Source: Prevotella aurantiaca JCM 15754 (lineage in GTDB: Bacteria; Bacteroidota; Bacteroidia; Bacteroidales; Bacteroidaceae). Taken from it: a DNA stretch of 64,000 nt. Of this stretch, positions 1 to 8,915 are shown in pieces. The position numbers and the translations under genes are program-made. The stretch is from positions 31,764 to 95,763 of the forward strand of contig NZ_BAKF01000008.1 in the NCBI RefSeq assembly GCF_000614025.1. Direction: 5' to 3'. Below the pieces are notes generated by a model that worked only from the letters and a program-made list of their open reading frames with translations, made no database searches and was not told where the DNA came from. Positions within the stretch are counted from its first letter, which is position 1. Each line of letters begins with the position of its first letter.

Positions 1-1020
1 AATCTTATCAAAGAAAGTACTGTATTTGAATATTCGTTCGCTAACGGACATAAAAGTATTGACGGAATGCCATCTTCCTTATGCGGTATTCCGATGTTCA
101 TAGAACCTTTTATCCTAACTCCTGCATCTATGAACGATTACACCGGAATTCCAGGACATCTTTCAAAATGGGGCTATCAAACAGCCTTTTTCCATGGAGC
201 CAACCGCGGTTCTATGGGCTTCCTTGCCTTTGCCAATAAGATAGGTTTCCAAAAATACTATGGCAGACAGGATTATGCGCAGGACAAACGTTTCGGAGGA
301 GATGCCGATTTCGATGGAAACTGGGGCATCTGGGACGAACCTTTCTTGCAATATTATTGTGCAAAGATGGGCGAAATGAAACAACCCTTTATGACTGCTC
401 TCTTTACTGTTTCGAGCCATCACCCATTTGTAGTGCCAGATAAGTATAAAGATAGTTTAAAAGAAGAACAGTTGCCTATTCATAAATGCATTCGTTATAC
501 CGATGTGGCCATTGGTCGTTTCTTTGAAAGTGCCCGCAAGCAACCTTGGTTCAAAAATACTATCTTTATATTGGTAAGCGATCACACAAATCAAAGTAAC
601 CACCAACAATACAAAACCGACATTGGTGAATTTAGTGCACCTTTTATTCTCTACGATCCATCGGGCGAAATAAAACCAGGGATGCGTAATGGAATCGGAC
701 AACAAACTGATATTATGCCGACTATCTTCGGCATCTTAGGCTATAACAAGTCCTATCTCTCGTTTGGTTGCGACCTTCTCAATACGCCACCTCAAAAAAC
801 TTATGCACTCAACTATATTAACGGAGTATATCAATATACAAAGAACGGTTACACAATGCAGTTTGATGGTAACCAAGTGACAGGCATTTATAGTTTGAAA
901 GATTTACTGATGCAGCACAACCTTATGGGTAAAGTACCCGAACAAGCACAGATGGAAAAAGAACTAAAGGCTATTATTTACCAATATATGTACCGCATGG
1001 TAAATAACGAACTTAGATAA
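1..1020 (+). CDS. LTA synthase-like sulfatase family protein, C-terminal part (runs off the left edge)
   Basis: The reading frame is open from base 1, so this is the last 339 codons of a longer gene whose start lies outside the window. The visible part matches the alkaline phosphatase/sulfatase fold of the LtaS/OpgB group: a SIDGMPSSLCGIP segment, YQTAFFHGAN, then SSHHPFVVP and the metal-site segment VSDHTNQSNHQQY. The catalytic threonine and the N-terminal membrane helices of this family would be upstream. In Gram-negatives such enzymes usually move phosphoglycerol or phosphoethanolamine onto glycans or lipids in the periplasm. That fits the LicD, CDP-glycerol and cytidylyltransferase genes just downstream. 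The exact substrate cannot be read from sequence. Confidence 0.85.
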   Translation, partial: NLIKESTVFEYSFANGHKSIDGMPSSLCGIPMFIEPFILTPASMNDYTGIPGHLSKWGYQTAFFHGANRGSMGFLAFANKIGFQKYYGRQDYAQDKRFGGDADFDGNWGIWDEPFLQYYCAKMGEMKQPFMTALFTVSSHHPFVVPDKYKDSLKEEQLPIHKCIRYTDVAIGRFFESARKQPWFKNTIFILVSDHTNQSNHQQYKTDIGEFSAPFILYDPSGEIKPGMRNGIGQQTDIMPTIFGILGYNKSYLSFGCDLLNTPPQKTYALNYINGVYQYTKNGYTMQFDGNQVTGIYSLKDLLMQHNLMGKVPEQAQMEKELKAIIYQYMYRMVNNELR

Positions 1021-1102
1021 GTGCTGTATTTGATCTAGAAATTCCACAAACAACATGTCTTATTGTAATAAAGAGACAACACTAAGTTTTTATGAAATAT
1101 AT

Positions 1103-1140
1103 AAGCTGATAAAGAAACCTTTATCAGCTTTATTTTTATT
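1103..1140 (+). terminator. Rho-independent terminator after the sulfatase gene
   Basis: A perfect 12-bp stem (1103-1114 with 1119-1130) closes a 4-nt AAAC loop and is followed by TATTTTTATTT. It lies between a plus-strand and a minus-strand gene end, so it could serve both. Confidence 0.8.
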
Positions 1141-1187
1141 TCCTATTCTTAGTAGATTAGCATTAGGACTTGATTTTCTTAATATCT

Positions 1188-2075
1188 TTAACCCGTTTTA
1201 CGTTTGCTGAGCACCAATATGAGTACTGCAGCAATGATAAGCATAAAACCAACAACGATAGGAAGGGTTAGCGGTTCGCCAAAAAGAAGAATACCCACAC
1301 ACATTGCTGTCATTGGTTCAAATACTCCAAGCACAGCAGCCATCGTACTACTTATCTGCTTTAGCGAGATGATAAGTGTTACGTTGCTAATAGCAGTAGG
1401 AACCAAACCCAATAAAAATAAATTGATAAGCTGACTATTTGTTTCTATCGGATCGATACGACCTTGAGTAAAGATTCCATAGAGAGTTAAAATGAGCATC
1501 GCAAAGAAAAAGATGAAGAAAGTAAGCTTTAGCGATGGCATTTTACGAATACGCATTCGTGGAAAAGCAACCATATAAACAGCATAAAGAAAACCTGAAG
1601 CAAGAAGTAAAAACAATCCAGTTAAGCCTTTCATACTGCCGCCCCCATCAAGAATTCCAGAAAGAAAGAACACACCAATAAAAGCGATGGCAATAGAGAT
1701 AGCTGTAGTTGCTGATAATTTTTCGTGCAGAAATACTACCGATAGCAGACAAGTCCATACGGGATAAGAAAAAAGCAACGTGGTTGCAATTCCGCTGGCC
1801 ATATAGTTATAGCCTTCGATAAGAGTAATAGACGACACTGCGTAAACAGCAGAGAGAAACAATATTCGTAAGAAATCGCCAAAAGCAATCCACATACGAG
1901 TACGATGAAACATAAGCATACTTAACATGGCAAGACAGCCAAAGGCATAACGATAAATTAAAACAGATGTTGAATGCATACCTGTAGCAAGCACAGGAAC
2001 GGCAAAAAGAGGAATAAGTCCGAATGTAATGCCTGAAATACTGGCATTGAAAAAACCTTTTATTGTAGGTGACAT
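1188..2075 (-). CDS. EamA/DMT-family transporter
   Basis: A 295-residue, very hydrophobic protein with about ten predicted transmembrane segments in two similar halves, the usual size and layout of drug/metabolite (EamA) exporters. The second half carries the family-like run AAVLGVFEPMTAMCVGILLFGE, and a basic tail (SKRKTG) ends the protein. It sits in the inner membrane. Substrate is unknown: family members export amino acids, nucleosides or toxic metabolites. It is alone on its strand, with about 360 bp of upstream DNA that contains a promoter-like TAACTTTG on the minus strand. Convergent with the sulfatase gene to its left. Confidence 0.88.
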   Translation of the reverse strand: MSPTIKGFFNASISGITFGLIPLFAVPVLATGMHSTSVLIYRYAFGCLAMLSMLMFHRTRMWIAFGDFLRILFLSAVYAVSSITLIEGYNYMASGIATTLLFSYPVWTCLLSVVFLHEKLSATTAISIAIAFIGVFFLSGILDGGGSMKGLTGLFLLLASGFLYAVYMVAFPRMRIRKMPSLKLTFFIFFFAMLILTLYGIFTQGRIDPIETNSQLINLFLLGLVPTAISNVTLIISLKQISSTMAAVLGVFEPMTAMCVGILLFGEPLTLPIVVGFMLIIAAVLILVLSKRKTG

Positions 2076-2437
2076 CTAAAAATTTGTTATGATGGAGATG
2101 CAGGCATTTTGCCATAGTGCTTTTATTTTGTGGGGCGCATTAATTTTCTTTACTCCTTATTATATTGGTATGAAATGTTATTTTTGTGTCTATATATTAA
2201 GCCAAAACCAGCTTATAAATTGTATCTTTGTAACACTTTGCGGGTACAAAGTTACAAAGATGTTTTGCAATAAAACTGTAATAACTCATTGATTTTGATA
2301 TTATTAACGGCAAAGTGATAGAACAAGATGAAATTATAAAGTCCTATCAAACAAAGTAACTATAGTTGCAGTTATGTACTTTTGTTTGATAACGTACACT
2401 TACTTTAAGAAACAACACAAGTTGAAAAGACTTACAC
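2076..2437. promoter_or_regulatory. 362-bp intergenic region with an inverted repeat carrying two opposed -7 boxes
   Basis: No convincing gene is present. The notable element is an 11-bp inverted repeat (ATCTTTGTAAC at 2224-2234 and GTTACAAAGAT at 2251-2261). Each arm creates a Bacteroidota -7 box: TATCTTTG on the plus strand at 2223-2230, and TAACTTTG on the minus strand inside 2247-2254. The minus box could drive the EamA gene with a leader of roughly 165 nt. No plus-strand gene follows that would need the other one. Confidence 0.4.
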
Positions 2438-3295
2438 TTATCTCTTCAGAACAGAACCTTTATAGTCTTTGTAAGGCGACTTCATATCCATGTAGCAAAA
2501 ATTCTGAGGCGGTATGTTTTTGGGTAATTCCATATAATTGCCATAACAACAAGAAAGATAAATATCGGGTTTTGCCACTCCCATTAGTTCTATTCCTTCG
2601 AACACAATAGGTGTTGGCGTACCATATACTTCTTTTGGAAGTATTCCTCGTTTAGGACTATTGTCATGGTCGGCTACTAATTTACTATTTATATAAGAAT
2701 ATTGCGACTGAATTTTAGTGAGAACACGATGTATTTTTTGTGGCGAAAATATTTTTTGTAGTGTTTTATAAAACAAGCAACCTATGCCTTTACCGTGTTT
2801 GTAGGGGTCGCGCTGCGAATAATAAAGCAGTTTGTTTACAAAGTTATAGCGCATATAATGGAACTTACATGCAAGTTTGTTATCTGTAATTCCGTCAATA
2901 GGAAATACATCTACAGGAATACCACCTAAGAAATTGAAACTACGGCGTAAAATATAAGTAGTTCGTTTGTCTTGTATGCGTGCAAATTGGTATGGATAAT
3001 GGCAATTCTTCTCATAATCTACAAGTTCATACTCTTTAGGCAACCATTCATTAGCGTGTTTCAACAGAATTTCATAGTCTGGACGTGGCAATGCAACATC
3101 TGCATCGTCGTCCCATGGAATAAAACCTTGATGACGTACAGCACCTAACATTGTGCCAGCAATCATAAAATATTGCAAATTATGCTCTCTGCAAACCTTA
3201 TCTATGGCTTTTAAAATGCCCAATATAATGTGTTGCATTTCTTTTGTTTCCTCAGGACTTATGCGTTTTTCGTCTTTCATTTTTGGCATATTCAT
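2438..3295 (-). CDS. LicD family phosphotransferase
   Basis: A 285-residue LicD-family nucleotidyltransferase-fold enzyme. The diagnostic stretch is at residues 47-66: GTMLGAVRHQGFIPWDDDAD, with the acidic metal-binding cluster DDDAD. Family members transfer phosphocholine or related phospho-groups from CDP-activated donors to cell-surface glycans. The gene follows the acyltransferase at 3317-4264 by about 20 bp on the same strand, so the two are probably co-transcribed. With the CDP-glycerol transferase and cytidylyltransferase genes within 5 kb, this suggests decoration of lipid A or a surface polysaccharide. The group actually transferred is not known. The ATG at 3295 is followed by other in-frame ATGs at codons 3 and 6, so the start is uncertain by a few residues. 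Confidence 0.88.
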   Translation of the reverse strand: MNMPKMKDEKRISPEETKEMQHIILGILKAIDKVCREHNLQYFMIAGTMLGAVRHQGFIPWDDDADVALPRPDYEILLKHANEWLPKEYELVDYEKNCHYPYQFARIQDKRTTYILRRSFNFLGGIPVDVFPIDGITDNKLACKFHYMRYNFVNKLLYYSQRDPYKHGKGIGCLFYKTLQKIFSPQKIHRVLTKIQSQYSYINSKLVADHDNSPKRGILPKEVYGTPTPIVFEGIELMGVAKPDIYLSCCYGNYMELPKNIPPQNFCYMDMKSPYKDYKGSVLKR

Positions 3296-3316
3296 ACTTG
3301 TTATAAAACTGTTGAA

Positions 3317-4264
3317 TTAGTTTGTATGTTTCTTTCTTAGTACTTTTCCATCTACAACTTCCCACTTTTCGTTAAATTCTTCTCGTGTTCGCTTCCATCT
3401 GTTATGACTCCACAGATAGTAGCAAGGAGCATTTTTAATATTTTCTTCGAGCATTCGGAAGTATATATCTGTTATTTCAAATTCTGAAGTTTTGGTTAGA
3501 CAATCGGTCATAAGTTTCATTTCGCATTCATAATATCCGCGTTTAGGTCTACGCATATATCCGTAGAAACTTACCTGATTAGTATGTCGAATTATACGTT
3601 CGGCACCTGTAAGCACAGGTGTATCGTGGTGAAGAAAATCTATCCAATGGTGTATATTCCACCAAAGTGGTGTTTGGTCGGCAATATAACCTACAACAAG
3701 CGACTTGCTATTACGCTTAAAACCGATAATTTTTCGTAGCGATTCCTGCATAGGAATACAGAGAGCATTTTGTCGTTCGCGAACTTCTTTGAACAAATGG
3801 TCTAATGGCTCATTCTCTAAAGGGTGATAAAGTTCGCAACATTGCACATGTTCTGGAATCCAATAAGGTATAGATGTTATCCATTCCCAGTTGCAATAGT
3901 GACCGAGATATACTGCACACGAACCACCATTATTCAGCACTTCGTTGAATTTCTCCATACCCGTAAACTTCATACGCTTACGCAACTCATCGGGAGACAT
4001 AGACATTAGCTTAATGGTTTCAACGATATAGTCGCAAAACCAATGGTAAAATCCTTTTTCAATATTGAGTAGTTCGGCTTTTGTCTTATCAGGAAAGCTT
4101 TCTTTAAGGTTCTTCCGAATAACCTTACGACGATATTTTACCACCTTAGCAACAAGGAAGTAAAGACAGTCGGAAAGTAGAAAAAGCAAACTAAATGGTA
4201 ACAGCGAGAGTATAAACCAAGCGCTGTATGCCATTCCGTAAAGTATTTTATTTTTGATATTCAT
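3317..4264 (-). CDS. Lysophospholipid/lipid A acyltransferase family protein (LpxL/HtrB-like)
   Basis: A 315-residue protein with an N-terminal membrane anchor (residues about 8-40) and the catalytic HX4(D/E) motif as GHYCNWEW (H122, E127). This is the LpxL/HtrB/MsbB fold, which adds a secondary acyl chain to lipid A or to other bacterial lipids at the inner membrane. I chose the ATG at 4264 (MNIKNKILYG). The open frame extends 19 codons further upstream, but those residues are not family-like. It leads a likely two-gene operon with licD. Its Bacteroidota relatives include lipid A acyltransferases and aminolipid acyltransferases, so the acceptor is inferred only. Confidence 0.85.
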   Translation of the reverse strand: MNIKNKILYGMAYSAWFILSLLPFSLLFLLSDCLYFLVAKVVKYRRKVIRKNLKESFPDKTKAELLNIEKGFYHWFCDYIVETIKLMSMSPDELRKRMKFTGMEKFNEVLNNGGSCAVYLGHYCNWEWITSIPYWIPEHVQCCELYHPLENEPLDHLFKEVRERQNALCIPMQESLRKIIGFKRNSKSLVVGYIADQTPLWWNIHHWIDFLHHDTPVLTGAERIIRHTNQVSFYGYMRRPKRGYYECEMKLMTDCLTKTSEFEITDIYFRMLEENIKNAPCYYLWSHNRWKRTREEFNEKWEVVDGKVLRKKHTN

Positions 4265-4474
4265 CTGTTTTCTGTTTGTTAATACGTATGCATAGGAGGT
4301 ACTAAGCTTGTACGTTGTCAAACAAAAGTATACAACTGCAAATGTAGCTATTTACTTTGAAATGCCATTATTTTATCATCATAAATTCTATAATAAGTCG
4401 TTCTTCAAAGTCCAATTTTGTTCATCTTTTTATTTCTCTCTTAAATTCAGCATTGCTTGTTTAGATAAAAATAA

Positions 4475-5044
4475 TTACCAAGCACCTGTAAAATCGGAAA
4501 GTTGAGATACTTTTTTAAGAAAAATATCCTCATAGTGAACGTTCGTTTCTTTAAAACGTATGAATCCAAAGCCTGTATCATCATGAGGATAGACAATTAG
4601 TCCTAATTCATCAAAAATAAAGAAACAATGTCCGTCAATTCCGTCGTCCATCATCACCAACAAAGATAGCATAGAAACAATATCAAAATCGGAGCTTTGA
4701 AAACTCTTAAAACCAAAAGTTAAACAATTAGGATTATCGTAAACAGAGGCATTCGTTACTTTTATATACTTAAAATCAATCAGATACTTTTCTATAAATC
4801 TTATGTAATTGCTTACATTGCTGGAAATTAGTGTATGTTTTTTTACTTTAAAAATATTAGAAACAATGGTTACATTATTTGAATATTCTCTGAAGAAGGA
4901 TATAAAATTATCAACTATTTTATTTGCACGAAAAATGGTAAAGGGCTTATTTCTTTTGCAATATCCTTTCCAGCCTTTACTATCTGTATATGAGTTTAAA
5001 TTTACCCTTTCTTGAATATTAAAATTTGAGGTTTCCATTATCAT
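4475..5044 (-). CDS. Hypothetical protein, orphan gene in very AT-rich DNA
   Basis: A 189-residue protein I do not recognise. It has no signal peptide and no membrane segment, and is rich in Asn, Phe, Ser and Asp. The C-terminal third contains a beta-rich stretch, FFIFDELGLIVYPHDDTGFGFI, resembling the small cytosolic immunity or DUF3885-like proteins found next to polymorphic toxins, but that likeness is weak. It is flanked by AT-rich non-coding DNA, including an inverted-repeat element at about 5085-5195, and interrupts an envelope gene cluster. Both facts fit a horizontally acquired single gene. The frame has an alternative ATG at 5038. Confidence 0.6.
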   Translation of the reverse strand: MIMETSNFNIQERVNLNSYTDSKGWKGYCKRNKPFTIFRANKIVDNFISFFREYSNNVTIVSNIFKVKKHTLISSNVSNYIRFIEKYLIDFKYIKVTNASVYDNPNCLTFGFKSFQSSDFDIVSMLSLLVMMDDGIDGHCFFIFDELGLIVYPHDDTGFGFIRFKETNVHYEDIFLKKVSQLSDFTGAW

Positions 5045-5084
5045 ATTTATCTATTAATTTTCTCCCACTTTTTTTATAAATTAA

Positions 5085-5195
5085 AAAATAAAAAATTATA
5101 ATTATAAATTTTGAATTTGTAATTATAAAACTTCAAGTTTTTAATTATATTTTTTTGGAGCATAATTACAGCAAAAAAAGTAGTCGTTGCCCTTT
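5085..5195. repeat. AT-rich inverted-repeat element (copy A)
   Basis: Almost pure A+T, with nested inverted repeats, for example TAATTATAAAACTT facing AGTTTTTAATTATA across a short CA centre near 5137-5166, ending in ATTATATTTTTTTGGAGCA. Similar-looking segments occur at about 30672-30770 and 36830-36920 in the opposite orientation. The likeness is judged by eye, and AT-richness inflates it. Confidence 0.4.
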
Positions 5196-5237
5196 GACGA
5201 CACAAAAAAAAGAATTTATTGTATAAGAATTTAATAA

Positions 5238-6287
5238 TCAGCGTTTTACTCTTCCAAAAGTTTTAATACTCGTGTACTTTCTCCAAAGATTCAGTTTGCG
5301 CTGTCGGGGCACACCATAGCGGTCAATAAATTCACGTGCAGCGTTTAGCATTCTGTGCGCACATTGTCCGTCAAGATAAGGGTCGTAGTTATCTATCACC
5401 CATTTGCGAAGTGCAGCAATCTCTTTATTCGTAAAAATATCATCGTAAGCTTCACAAAGTTGGGAAGCATCGGTAATATTTTTCCAATACAAATCTTTCG
5501 ATATAGCATTGAGAGTAATAACTGGTTTATCCATTAACAACGCCTCGTAAATAGCCGATGATGTATCGCTTACTACCAAATCAGACATCAAAAGGAATTG
5601 CGTAAGGGAAAATTCGCCTACCATTATAATGTTTTTATTACCATCGGCAAGTGTTCGGCAAGCTTCTACCCATTCAGATTTGGTCAAAGGATGCAACTTT
5701 ATGATAACCAATACACGGCGTGTATCAGCAAGTTTACGCAGGTCGTCAAGAATAAAAGGTATTGATGTTAATTTGGGAGAGAATGTTGGTGCATAAACTA
5801 CTATGTGCTCACAAGCATGTTTTTGCAACAATTCTGCCTTCTCCTTGTCGAAATCATGGCGATGCGCATAGATATAATCTTGACGAGTCCAGCCTGTTTC
5901 TACTACAGAAAAATCGCCATACTTCTTTGCTAATGCCGAAAAATGACTTGTAAAGTAAGGACCTTGTGTACAGTAAATATCGAAATATCGGCGTATTACC
6001 CAATGGTCTTTCTTTTCGGCTGCATAGCCGTGGAATATCTGAATTTTTACTCCTGGCAAATAATATGGAACAATATTTCCTGGAACGTAGATAGCTTCAG
6101 GACTGAAGTCGAAACTTTCTTGTATACTGTTAGTCCACTTCACACTATCCTTTAGTGGGAAATCGGGAATTTTTTCTTTGTGAACATACCACAAGACATC
6201 GTTTCCACCTTCGTTATCGGCTTCTGTCTGAATAGGCTGTAGAATATCTACGGCATATTTGTTCTCGCAAAATAGTAAAATGCGCAT
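5238..6287 (-). CDS. CDP-glycerol glycerophosphotransferase family protein
   Basis: A 349-residue glycosyltransferase-fold enzyme of the TagB/TagF family. Visible landmarks are [12 protein letters not shown] (His at about residue 86), [24 protein letters not shown], and the C-terminal [24 protein letters not shown] motif that binds the CDP-polyol donor. Teichoic-acid enzymes of this family polymerise or prime glycerol or ribitol phosphate. In a Gram-negative the acceptor is more likely a capsule, O-antigen or lipid-linked glycan. The frame extends to a TTG at 6308, but that TTG lies inside the promoter -7 box (6306-6313), so the ATG at 6287 is the start. It is divergent from the aminotransferase gene. 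Confidence 0.87.
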   Translation of the reverse strand: MRILLFCENKYAVDILQPIQTEADNEGGNDVLWYVHKEKIPDFPLKDSVKWTNSIQESFDFSPEAIYVPGNIVPYYLPGVKIQIFHGYAAEKKDHWVIRRYFDIYCTQGPYFTSHFSALAKKYGDFSVVETGWTRQDYIYAHRHDFDKEKAELLQKHACEHIVVYAPTFSPKLTSIPFILDDLRKLADTRRVLVIIKLHPLTKSEWVEACRTLADGNKNIIMVGEFSLTQFLLMSDLVVSDTSSAIYEALLMDKPVITLNAISKDLYWKNITDASQLCEAYDDIFTNKEIAALRKWVIDNYDPYLDGQCAHRMLNAAREFIDRYGVPRQRKLNLWRKYTSIKTFGRVKR

Positions 6288-6305
6288 TGCTGTTATATTT
6301 TTGTG

Positions 6306-6313
6306 CAAAGATA
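6306..6313 (-). promoter_or_regulatory. -7 promoter element for the CDP-glycerol transferase gene
   Basis: The minus strand reads TATCTTTG, followed by GCACAAAAATATAACAGCA and the ATG at 6287. The expected transcription start is within about ten bases of the start codon, giving a very short leader. This element decides against the upstream TTG start. Confidence 0.6.
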
Positions 6314-6346
6314 CTTTAATTCAACGACAAAGCGAAAAAAAAACTG

Positions 6347-6354
6347 TAACTTTG
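6347..6354 (+). promoter_or_regulatory. -7 promoter element for the aminotransferase/cytidylyltransferase operon
   Basis: TAACTTTG, 27 bp before the ATG at 6382. It lies back to back with the minus-strand -7 box at 6306-6313, so the two divergent envelope transcripts share about 100 bp of control DNA. Confidence 0.6.
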
Positions 6355-6381
6355 CAATTTATATACGACAACAACACAGTT

Positions 6382-7460
6382 ATGAATATGCTGAATTTCA
6401 CAATAGGGCCCGTAATGTCGGCCGACGCAGTAAGAGAAATAGGTGCAGAACAAGTGCCATATTTCCGCACTTCTGAGTTCTCTGAGATAATGAAAGAGAA
6501 CGAACAACTTATGAAAGAGTTTGCAAAAGCCGATAACGACGCCCGCGTAGTATTCATAACTGGCTCTGGAACTGCTCTATGGAAGCTTCTGTTATGAACC
6601 TTCTCACTGTCAAAGATAAAGTATTGGTTGTGAATGGTGGTAGTTTCGGACAACGATTTGTAGATTTATGCGAACTGTACGCAATTCCTCATACTGTTAT
6701 CAAAATGGAAGTAGGACAGCAAATTACTGCTGAAATGCTTGAACAATACGACGGACAAAATTATACTGCGTTTCTTGTAAATGTAGGTGAAACATCTACG
6801 GGTGTACGTTATGATATAGACTTAATTAGTAATTTCTGCCGTCGGAACAACATTTTTTTACTTGTCGATGCTATCAGCTCTTTCCTTGCCGATGAGTTTG
6901 ATATGAAACAATTAGGTGCCGATGTTATGATAACAGGTTCACAAAAAGCTTTGGCTTGTCCGCCAGGAATCTCTATTATTGTTCTTTCGCCAAGAGCAAT
7001 TGAACGAATTGAGCGTAACGACATCCGTTGTATGTATTTAAATCTTAAAGATGCGTTGCGAAATGGTGAACGTGGACAAACTCCTTTCACTCCTGCTGTG
7101 GGTATTTTATTACAAATTCATTGCCGCTTAAAAGAGATAGAGCGCAATGGAGGTGTAGCAGCGGAAATAGAACGAACTCGCAATTTGGCGATGGATTTCC
7201 GTCAAAAAATAGCTCATCTTCCTTTGGAACTTATCACACAATCGCCTTCAAATGCAGTAACTTCATTGCACCCGTTAAACAATTCTGCATTCAGCATTTT
7301 TGAAACACTAAAAGACGAGTACGGAATTTGGATTTGTCCGAATGGTGGAGATATGCGTGATACTGTATTCCGTGTAGGTCATATTGGTGCATTAACACCT
7401 GCTGATAACTCTACACTTGTAGCAGCCTTCGATGAACTATATAAAATTGGTAAACTTTAA
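6382..7460 (+). pseudogene. Class V aminotransferase family protein, interrupted by a one-base frameshift
   Basis: Two overlapping frames together encode one PLP-dependent class V aminotransferase (2-aminoethylphosphonate:pyruvate/serine:pyruvate type). The first frame (from [20 protein letters not shown], with -7 box upstream) runs to FITGSGTA and then goes out of frame. The second resumes at 6579 with [27 protein letters not shown]. It contains [14 protein letters not shown] and the PLP-lysine segment [14 protein letters not shown], with the Schiff-base lysine in GSQKAL. The family expects GSGTAAMEA, so one base of a GCTGCT-like run is missing near 6574-6578. One added base gives 359 residues, a normal length. 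Stop to next start is 6 bp, so it forms an operon with the following fusion gene. It is either a real null allele or a sequencing/assembly indel. The substrate may be a phosphonate or a dihydroxyacetone-phosphate-like ketone (inference). Confidence 0.8.
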
Positions 7461-7466
7461 ACAACT

Positions 7467-8810
7467 ATGAAAAAGGTTATTACCTACGGAACTTACGATT
7501 TATTGCACAAAGGACATGTGCGTTTATTGGAACGTGCAAAAGCTTTAGGCGATTACTTGATAGTGGGCGTAACAGCCGATACATTCGACCGTGAACGTGG
7601 AAAGATTAACGTTCAACAATCGCTTGTAGAACGAATAGAAAATGTTAGAGCTACAGGTTTGGCTAATGAAATTGTGATTGAGGAATACGAAGGTCAGAAA
7701 ATAGACGACATAAAACGTATGAACGTCGATATTTTCACTGTGGGTTCTGACTGGCGGGGTAAGTTTGATTATCTTTCTGAATACTGTGAAGTGGTTTATC
7801 TTGAAAGAACAAAAGGCATTTCCAGCACCGAACTGCGTTCAGACTTACGAGAAATACGCATCGGACTGGTTGGAGAATCACCTATCATCAATAAATTCGC
7901 ACACGAAAGTAAATTCGTTAATGGCATAAATATTAGCGGTGTCTACACTGAGAATGATCGAAAGTTGGGAAATCTGCGCGAAGTTGTGCCATTGTTCACC
8001 AATACTTACACCGAATTACTGAAAGTTTCAGATGCTGTTTATATCATCTCGCACCCTGAAAAACACTATACACACATTAAAGAAGCTTTACTATTGGGGA
8101 AACATGTGCTATGTGAATCGCCCATTTCTCTGAAAAACGAAGAGTGGGAAGAATTAAACGGCATTGCAGATGAACAAGGACTCATCTTGATGGACTCTAT
8201 AAAAACGGCTTATTCTATGGCATACGACCGTTTATGTCTACTTGCAAAAAGCGGAAAAATAGGTAAGATTTATTCTGTTGATGCCACCTGTACAAGTCTT
8301 TCTCACTATAATACAAAAGATAAAGAGGAACTACCGTACACATGGAATAGTTTCTGCGCATGGGCACCAACTGCACTTTTACCTATCTTCCAACTATTAG
8401 GAACAGACTATACGCATAAAACCATTTGCACACACCTTATTAATGATGTGCCAAACTTCGATACTTTCACAAAAATATCGTTTATTTATCCCCACGCTGT
8501 AGCTTCTTTAAAAGTAGGACAAGGTATAAAATCGGAAGGCGAACTCGTTATTTCTGGTACAGAAGGCTATATCTACGTACCTGCTCCGTGGTGGAAAACT
8601 GACTATTTCGAGGTACGTCGAGAAAATCCAAGCGACAATAAACGGTACTTCTATCAACTTGATGGCGAAGGCATTCGTTACGAATTGCTCACCTTCATTA
8701 AGTCTATTCAAAATCTGCGCAACCTTTCTTATGTCAGCAAAGATGTTTCGGAAGCCATTGTTCATATCACTGCCGATTTCTATCAGCGCAAGGATACAGT
8801 GCTGATATAA
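7467..8810 (+). CDS. Cytidylyltransferase-Gfo/Idh/MocA oxidoreductase fusion
   Basis: A 447-residue two-domain protein. Residues 1 to about 125 are a TagD-like glycerol-3-phosphate cytidylyltransferase: GTYDLLHKGHVRLLERAK with the HxGH motif (H14, H17) and the KGISSTELR nucleotide motif. From about residue 130 to the end is a Gfo/Idh/MocA-type NAD(P)-dependent dehydrogenase: GLVGES, HPEKHYTHIKEALLLGKHVLCESP (the family's EKP appears as ESP), and a long beta-sheet domain. The dinucleotide-binding loop looks degenerate. The combination could make a CDP-activated polyol by reducing a ketose phosphate and coupling it to CMP. It follows the aminotransferase by 6 bp. The donor would suit the CDP-glycerol transferase or LicD nearby. 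The reaction is inferred from the domains. Confidence 0.85.
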   Translation: MKKVITYGTYDLLHKGHVRLLERAKALGDYLIVGVTADTFDRERGKINVQQSLVERIENVRATGLANEIVIEEYEGQKIDDIKRMNVDIFTVGSDWRGKFDYLSEYCEVVYLERTKGISSTELRSDLREIRIGLVGESPIINKFAHESKFVNGINISGVYTENDRKLGNLREVVPLFTNTYTELLKVSDAVYIISHPEKHYTHIKEALLLGKHVLCESPISLKNEEWEELNGIADEQGLILMDSIKTAYSMAYDRLCLLAKSGKIGKIYSVDATCTSLSHYNTKDKEELPYTWNSFCAWAPTALLPIFQLLGTDYTHKTICTHLINDVPNFDTFTKISFIYPHAVASLKVGQGIKSEGELVISGTEGYIYVPAPWWKTDYFEVRRENPSDNKRYFYQLDGEGIRYELLTFIKSIQNLRNLSYVSKDVSEAIVHITADFYQRKDTVLI

Positions 8811-8862
8811 TTGCCCATTGGAGTTCCATATATAGAAGCAGCAACTTGCTTACTATTTCAGC

Positions 8863-8897
8863 TATAGTAGCATTTCTCATAGAAAAATGCTACTATA
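8863..8897. terminator. Hairpin between convergent genes (fusion gene and ribD)
   Basis: A perfect 13-bp stem (8863-8875 with 8885-8897) with a 9-nt loop, between two gene ends. Only short A/T runs flank it, so it is a probable bidirectional terminator. Confidence 0.6.
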
Positions 8898-8915
8898 ACT
8901 ATCAAAAAGACTTAT

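Noticed and set aside
2089..2292. 67-residue plus-strand open frame
   Set aside because: Lies in intergenic AT-rich DNA, no recognisable protein pattern, and overlaps the promoter region of the EamA gene.
4308..4505. 65-residue plus-strand open frame opposite the acyltransferase 5' region
   Set aside because: No signal or homology; overlaps the promoter area of the minus-strand operon.
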